Part shown: one piece after another, positions 59,595-64,000 of the stretch
Layout of the letters: each line of letters begins with the position of its first letter
Position numbering within the stretch: the first letter of the stretch is position 1
Source of the DNA: Azospirillum brasilense
GTDB taxonomy: Bacteria > Pseudomonadota > Alphaproteobacteria > Azospirillales > Azospirillaceae
Length of the DNA: 64,000 nt
Direction of reading: 5' to 3'
Assembly: GCF_003349955.1 (NCBI RefSeq)
Contig: NZ_QLKQ01000001.1
Span: 150,701-214,700, forward strand
Translations under genes and position numbers: made by a program
The notes under the pieces: generated by a model
Told to the model about the DNA's origin: nothing
What the model saw: only the letters and a program-made list of their open reading frames with translations
The model's database searches: none

Positions 59595-60590
59595 ATGCCA
59601 CTCGGCGTCGATGAAGTCAGGGAGGTGCGGGTCACGGCGCCCGCGCGGTTGCATCTGGGGTTTCTCGACATGAACGGCGGTCTGGGCCGCCGCTTCGGCA
59701 GTTTGGGCCTGACGCTCGACGGCATGGCGACGACCCTCCGCGCGCGCCCCTCCGACCGCCTCTGCGCGAGCGGCCCGTCGGCGGAGCGCGCGCTGAAGGC
59801 CGCAAGGACGGTCTGCGACCGTTTCCGCTGGCCGGCGCGCGCCGAACTGACGGTGGAGGAGGCCATTCCCGAGCATGTCGGGCTGGGGTCCGGCACCCAG
59901 CTCGGTCTGGCGGTCGGCACCGCGCTCGCGCATCTGCACGGCCGGCCCTCGACGGTGCGCCGCCTCGCCGCGGAGCTGGAGCGCGGCGCCCGTTCCGGCA
60001 TCGGGATCGGCGCCTTCGAGAAGGGCGGCGTCATCCTGGACGGTGGCCGGGGGGCCGACGACGCGCCGCCGCCCATCGTCGCGCGCCTGCCCTTTCCAGA
60101 GACCTGGCGCGTCCTGCTGATCCTGCACCGCGACGGCCAAGGGCTGCACGGCACTGCCGAGCTGCAAGCCTTCAAGGCCCTGCCGCCCTTTCCGGCGGAG
60201 CGGGCCGGGCATCTCTGCCGCCTGCTCGTCATGGCGGCGCTTCCGGCGCTGATCGAAGGTGACGCCGACCGTTTCGGGCGGGCGGTGGGCGAGTTGCAAC
60301 GCACCGTGGGCGACCATTTCGCCCCGGTCCAGGGCGGGCGCTTCACCAGCCCCCTGGTGGCCGAGGCGCTGGCGTGGCTGGAGGCCGAGGGCATTCCCGG
60401 CGTCGGGCAGACGTCCTGGGGGCCGACCGGCTTCGCCATCATCGGCGACGCCCGGCGGGCCGAGGCCCTGCTGGCGGAGGCGCGACGCCGCTGGGCGGGG
60501 TCCGCGCTGGATTTCCATCTGGCGCGTGGCCGCAACGACGGCGCGACGCTGGAATCCACCACCGACCGGGTGGTGCTGCGGGCCTCCTGA
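59595..60590 (+). CDS. mptG: Beta-ribofuranosylaminobenzene 5-phosphate synthase (MptG)
   Basis: 331 residues of GHMP-kinase-like fold. Couples 4-aminobenzoate-type substrate to PRPP with loss of CO2 and pyrophosphate, the first committed step of H4MPT. Cues: A-P-A-R-L-H-L-G-F-L-D (about 15-25), P-E-H-V-G-L-G-S-G-T-Q-L (about 90-101) and G-I-G-I-G-A-F-E-K-G-G. GAGGTCCTC precedes the ATG. First gene of a rightward operon with mtdB and mch. Confidence 0.93.
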   Translation: MPLGVDEVREVRVTAPARLHLGFLDMNGGLGRRFGSLGLTLDGMATTLRARPSDRLCASGPSAERALKAARTVCDRFRWPARAELTVEEAIPEHVGLGSGTQLGLAVGTALAHLHGRPSTVRRLAAELERGARSGIGIGAFEKGGVILDGGRGADDAPPPIVARLPFPETWRVLLILHRDGQGLHGTAELQAFKALPPFPAERAGHLCRLLVMAALPALIEGDADRFGRAVGELQRTVGDHFAPVQGGRFTSPLVAEALAWLEAEGIPGVGQTSWGPTGFAIIGDARRAEALLAEARRRWAGSALDFHLARGRNDGATLESTTDRVVLRAS

Positions 60591-60623
60591 CCCCACACAC
60601 CCGAGCCAAGCGGGAGGCGCGCG

Positions 60624-61520
60624 ATGGCCGCACCCTATGTTCTGCACATGCTGACGCCGCTGAAGCACGTCAGCGCCTTCGACGTCAACATGGCGGCGGA
60701 CGCCGGCATGGGGCCGCTGTTCCCCTACACCGGCGTCGCGCTGGACGAGGTCACCGGCATCACCCAGGACGCGATGTTTTCGCGTGATCCGGCGAACGCG
60801 GCGCGCACCGGGCTGTTCATCGGCGGGCGCGACGCGGTCCTGGCGCTCGACATGATGGACGCCGCCCGCAAGGCGATGTTCGCGCCCTTCACCATCTCGG
60901 TCATGGTCGATCCGTCGGGCGCCTTCACGACGGCCGGCGCCATGGTCGCCGTCGTCGAGCGCGCCTTGCGCCGCAGCCACCCGGACGGGATCAAGGGGCT
61001 GACTCTCAAGGTGTTCGGCGCGACCGGCGTGGTCGGCGGAATCGCCGCGGTGATCGCGGCGCTCGCCGGCGCGCGCGTCACCCTGGTCAGCCACCGCGGC
61101 CTGTCGGGCGTAGAGCCCAAGGCTGCCGAGTTCCGCCGCCGTTTCGGGGTGGAGCTGGCCTGCGCCGACGCGCCCGACGACGCGGCGCGGGAGGCGCTGC
61201 TCGGCGATGCCGAGGTGGTGTTCGGCTGCGGGCGGGCCGGCGTTCAGATCCTGTCGGCGCGCAACCTCGCCGCGGCGGGCCGGCTGCTGGTCGCGGCGGA
61301 CATCAACGCGGTGCCGCCGTCCGGGATCGAAGGGGTCGGCGCCAAGGACAACGGCACGCCGCTTCCCACCGGGCGCGGTGTCGGCGTCGGCGCGCTGGCG
61401 GTCGGCGCCGTCAAGTTCCGGGTGCAGCACGCCCTGCTGACACGCCTCGCCGCGACGAAGACGGCGGTGTATCTGGACTTCTGCGATGCCTACGACGCCG
61501 CCCGCCAGATCGCCGGCTGA
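60624..61520 (+). CDS. mtdB: NAD(P)-dependent methylene-H4MPT dehydrogenase MtdB
   Basis: 298 residues. Oxidises methylene-H4MPT to methenyl-H4MPT. N-terminal substrate part H-V-S-A-F-D-V-N-M-A-A-D-A-G (about 15-28), Rossmann G-A-T-G-V-V-G-G near 133, D-I-N-A-V-P-P and G-V-G-V-G-A-L-A-V-G. GGGAGGCGCGCG site upstream. MtdB differs from MtdA in using H4MPT only. The stop at 61520 precedes the ATP-grasp gene by 16 bp. Confidence 0.93.
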   Translation: MAAPYVLHMLTPLKHVSAFDVNMAADAGMGPLFPYTGVALDEVTGITQDAMFSRDPANAARTGLFIGGRDAVLALDMMDAARKAMFAPFTISVMVDPSGAFTTAGAMVAVVERALRRSHPDGIKGLTLKVFGATGVVGGIAAVIAALAGARVTLVSHRGLSGVEPKAAEFRRRFGVELACADAPDDAAREALLGDAEVVFGCGRAGVQILSARNLAAAGRLLVAADINAVPPSGIEGVGAKDNGTPLPTGRGVGVGALAVGAVKFRVQHALLTRLAATKTAVYLDFCDAYDAARQIAG

Positions 61521-61536
61521 CCCGGTGGCGAAACCG

Positions 61537-62652
61537 ATGGCGGAGGGGCCGGACATCGTCGTCGCGGCCCTGTCGGCGCGTGCGCTCGCCGCCGCCGCCC
61601 GCCGCGCCGGCCGGCGACCGGCGTCCGTCGACCTGTTCGCCGATCTCGACACCAGACAGCTTGCAGAACCCTGCATCCGCCTGGACTCCGACACTATGCG
61701 CCTGGACTCAGCCGCCCTTCGCGACGCCCTGGCGAGGCCCGACCTGCGAGGTCTGCCGCTGGTCTACGGTGCCGGCTTCGAAGACGACCCGGCGCTGCTG
61801 GCGCGCCTCGCGGAGGACCGTCCGCTGCTCGGCAACCGGCCCAAGGTGGTGGCGCGTGTCAAGGACCCGTTCCGTTTCGCCGCCACCCTGGCCCGGCTCG
61901 GCATCCCCCATCCTCCGGTCGCGGCGGCCTGGGACGGTTCACCCGGCGAGCATCTGCGCAAGCGGATCGGCGGCAGCGGCGGCGCGCACATCACCCCCGC
62001 GAAGGCGGGCGACACCGGACCGGGATGGTACATCCAGCGCCGCATCGCCGGCCATGCCCTGTCGGTCCTCTTCCTCGCGGACGGCGACCGCGCGGTCATC
62101 GTCGGGCTGAGCCGGCAGTGGACCGCGCCGACCACGGCAAGCCCCTTCCGCTATGGCGGAGCCGCCGGACCCTGGCGCTGTCCGGAGCGGTGGGGCCGGA
62201 TTTTGCCCGCCATGATCGGCCGCCTTGTGGCGGCGTTCGAACTGGTCGGACTGAACAGCGCCGATGTCCTGGTGACCGGGTCGGATTTCCATCTGTTGGA
62301 GATCAACCCGCGACCGGGCGCGACGCTGGACGTCTTCGACCGTCCGCCGATGCCACCTTTGCTTGGTCTTCACCTCGACGCCTGTGGCGGGCGCCTGCCC
62401 GACCGCCTGCCGGCCTTGCCGGGAAGCCGGGCGGCGGCAGTGCTCTACGCCGACGCGCCCACCCGCATCGAGGCTGGCCGGCGCTGGCCGGCCTGGACCG
62501 CCGACCGGCCGGCGGCGCCGGCCGTCATCGGGCGCGGCGAGCCGGTCTGCACGGTGTTCGGCGATGGTCCCAGCGCCACCGCGGCACGGCATCATGCCGA
62601 ACGACGGCAACGCGAACTGGCGGCCCTCGCCGCGATGGAGATGCAGCGATGA
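61537..62652 (+). CDS. ATP-grasp protein of the H4MPT cluster
   Basis: 371 residues with an ATP-grasp core (G-S-G-G-A-H-I-T-P-A, Y-I-Q-R-R-I-A-G, L-E-I-N-P-R-P-G-A-T-L-D). COG2232-type proteins are typical of methylotroph H4MPT clusters and probably ligate an amino acid or acyl group during cofactor or methanofuran side-chain building. Start ATG 61537 has a GGTGG eight bases upstream; a GTG at 61525 is possible. Overlaps mch by 4 bp. Confidence 0.82.
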   Translation: MAEGPDIVVAALSARALAAAARRAGRRPASVDLFADLDTRQLAEPCIRLDSDTMRLDSAALRDALARPDLRGLPLVYGAGFEDDPALLARLAEDRPLLGNRPKVVARVKDPFRFAATLARLGIPHPPVAAAWDGSPGEHLRKRIGGSGGAHITPAKAGDTGPGWYIQRRIAGHALSVLFLADGDRAVIVGLSRQWTAPTTASPFRYGGAAGPWRCPERWGRILPAMIGRLVAAFELVGLNSADVLVTGSDFHLLEINPRPGATLDVFDRPPMPPLLGLHLDACGGRLPDRLPALPGSRAAAVLYADAPTRIEAGRRWPAWTADRPAAPAVIGRGEPVCTVFGDGPSATAARHHAERRQRELAALAAMEMQR

Positions 62653-63638
62653 TCACGGAAACGCCGTCCGATCCGCGCCCAAGCCTCGCCGCGCTGTCGG
62701 CTCCGCTGGTCGAACGGCTGGTGGCCGATGCCCCAATGCTTCGCCTCGGCATCCAGAGGATCGGCGGGGCCTGCATCGTCGATGCCGGGATCGGCCATCC
62801 CGGCGGGCTGGAGGCCGGACGACGCATCGCCGAACTGTGCATGGGCGGCCTTGGCCGGGTGGCACTTGGCCCGATCCCCGGCCCGCCGTCCTGGCCGTTC
62901 GGCGTCACCGTCCACAGCGCGCAGCCGGTCCTCGCCTGCCTCGGCAGCCAATACGCCGGCTGGAGCCTTAGCCACGGCAGCGGCAAGGGCGCCTTCTTCG
63001 CGCTCGGCTCCGGTCCCGGCCGCGCGCTGGCCCGACAGGAGGCGCTGTTCGACGAGCTGGACTACCGAGACACCGCCAACGCGGCGGCCTTCGTCATGGA
63101 GGCGACGGCGCTGCCACCCGCCGAACTGGTCGCCCACATCGCCACCAGCTGCGGCATCGCCGCGGATCGGCTGACCTTGGTCCTCACCCCGACGCAGAGC
63201 CTCGCCGGCACCACCCAGGTCGTCGCCCGCGTTCTGGAAGTCGCCCTGCACAAGCTGCACGCGCTCGGCTTCCCGCTCGACCGCGTCGTCGACGGCATCG
63301 GCATGGCGCCCCTGCCGCCGGCGGGTGGCGGCTTCCTCACCGCGATGGGCCGGACCAACGACGCGATCCTCTACGGCGGCACGGTCCATCTGCACGTGAC
63401 CGGTCCGGACGACGCGGCGGAGGATTTGGCCCGCCGCCTGCCCTCCGCCGCCTCCCGCGACCATGGGCGCCCCTTCGCGGAGGTCTTCGCGGCGGCGAAG
63501 GGGGACTTCTACGCCATCGACTCCATGCTGTTCAGCCCGGCGCGGGTGATCGTCACCGCCCTGGACAGCGGACGCAGCTTCCACGGCGGAACCCTGGCGC
63601 CGGACCTCGTGGAGCGCTCGTTCCGCGATGCCCGGTGA
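62649..63638 (+). CDS. mch: Methenyl-H4MPT cyclohydrolase Mch
   Basis: 329 residues. Hydrolyses methenyl-H4MPT to formyl-H4MPT, feeding FhcD. Cues: G-G-A-C-I-V-D-A-G (about 39-47), P-S-W-P-F-G-V-T-V-H, L-S-H-G-S-G-K-G-A-F-F and L-T-P-T-Q-S-L-A-G-T-T-Q. ATG 62649 overlaps the ATP-grasp stop (ATGA). Confidence 0.95.
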   Translation: MITETPSDPRPSLAALSAPLVERLVADAPMLRLGIQRIGGACIVDAGIGHPGGLEAGRRIAELCMGGLGRVALGPIPGPPSWPFGVTVHSAQPVLACLGSQYAGWSLSHGSGKGAFFALGSGPGRALARQEALFDELDYRDTANAAAFVMEATALPPAELVAHIATSCGIAADRLTLVLTPTQSLAGTTQVVARVLEVALHKLHALGFPLDRVVDGIGMAPLPPAGGGFLTAMGRTNDAILYGGTVHLHVTGPDDAAEDLARRLPSAASRDHGRPFAEVFAAAKGDFYAIDSMLFSPARVIVTALDSGRSFHGGTLAPDLVERSFRDAR

Positions 63639-64000
63639 GCGCGCCGCCCTGATCCTCACCGAACGGCCGGACTGGCACACGCCGCGGCTGGTCCGGGCCA
63701 TCGAGGCGCGCGGCCTGCCCTGCCGCTGCGTTCCGCCGCACCACTACGGAATCGCCGTCGGCCACACGGCAACGGGCCTGCTGATCCCCGGCTTCGAGGA
63801 CGCGCTGCCGGCGGGCGTCTTCGTCCGCGCGGTGGGCCGGGGCAGCTTCGAGCAGGTGACGCTGCGCCTCGGCGTGCTCCACGCGCTGCGCGACCTCGGG
63901 GTGCCGGTCCACAACGACGCGCGGGCCATCGAGCGCTGCGTGGACAAGAGCATGACCAGCTTCCTGCTGGACCGCGCCGGCCTGCCCACCCCGCCGGCCC
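63628..64000 (+). CDS. RimK-like ATP-grasp ligase, cut by window edge
   Basis: First 124 codons visible. N-terminus L-I-L-T-E-R-P-D-W-H-T-P-R and later V-P-V-H-N-D-A-R-A-I-E-R-C-V-D-K-S-M-T-S-F-L-L (split here, each part short) are typical of RimK/MptN ligases, e.g. glutamate ligation to H4MPT or to methanofuran. Overlaps mch by 11 bp. The ATP-binding half lies outside. Confidence 0.8.
   Translation, partial: MPGERAALILTERPDWHTPRLVRAIEARGLPCRCVPPHHYGIAVGHTATGLLIPGFEDALPAGVFVRAVGRGSFEQVTLRLGVLHALRDLGVPVHNDARAIERCVDKSMTSFLLDRAGLPTPPA

Overview
The window is GC-rich DNA of about 70 percent, with dense gene packing and frequent 4-base stop/start overlaps. Gene content (lanthanide-type methanol dehydrogenase, tetrahydromethanopterin C1 enzymes, amino acid:carrier-protein ligase operon, MdpB-like collar proteins) points to an alphaproteobacterium. 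Rhodospirillales, probably Azospirillum or a close relative, is my best guess; this is inference from content and style, not from a marker gene. I saw no rRNA, tRNA, CRISPR array, transposase or phage structural operon.

Layout. 1-5945: a surface/collar module made of a very large DUF4347 adhesin-like protein (cut by the left edge), a GNAT acetyltransferase, two small tail-collar (MdpB-like) proteins and a DUF6916 protein. 5914-13577 (minus): one tight operon of carrier protein, acyl-CoA dehydrogenase homologue, class II aaRS-like amino acid:[carrier protein] ligase, DUF1839 protein, family 2 glycoside hydrolase and a fused double alpha/beta hydrolase; it looks like a pathway that activates an amino acid on a carrier protein and transfers it to something unknown. 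13802-21788: an OsmC peroxidase, a 1290-residue autotransporter with an IalB-like protein behind it, and two convergent TPR-containing transferases (GT9-like and sulfotransferase). 22028-33030: a CoA-thioester catabolic locus (enoyl-CoA hydratase, SDR, MaoC hydratase, DUF35 OB-fold, SCP2-type thiolase, CaiB-type CoA transferase, thioesterase, LysR regulator) joined to an Fbp-type ABC importer; its substrate is unknown. 33244-40420: an FtsX-like permease without its ATPase, a class C beta-lactamase-like hydrolase, a radical SAM/UdgX DNA repair pair, and two small related secreted proteins.

40900 to the right edge: a contiguous C1 island. XoxF, XoxG and an XoxJ protein fused to a rhodanese-like CxxxCW domain oxidise methanol in the periplasm. 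The PQQ-associated ABC system (permease, ATPase, beta-propeller, binding protein) lies inside the same island. FhcBADC, MtdB and Mch oxidise the resulting formaldehyde on H4MPT and hand formyl groups to a methanofuran analogue. MptG, a DHNA-like protein, a pterin carbinolamine dehydratase, an MfnE-like kinase, MfnB, DUF447, a DHPS-like protein and two ATP-grasp proteins are the apparent cofactor-biosynthesis set. Formaldehyde-activating enzyme (fae) is not in the window.

Four copies of a dispersed palindromic repeat of about 120 bp occur between genes; two of them separate a periplasmic protein gene from the membrane/ATPase genes of an ABC operon. Coordinates of starts were chosen by Shine-Dalgarno spacing, overlap with the upstream gene and signal-peptide layout; where the choice is weak the entry says so.
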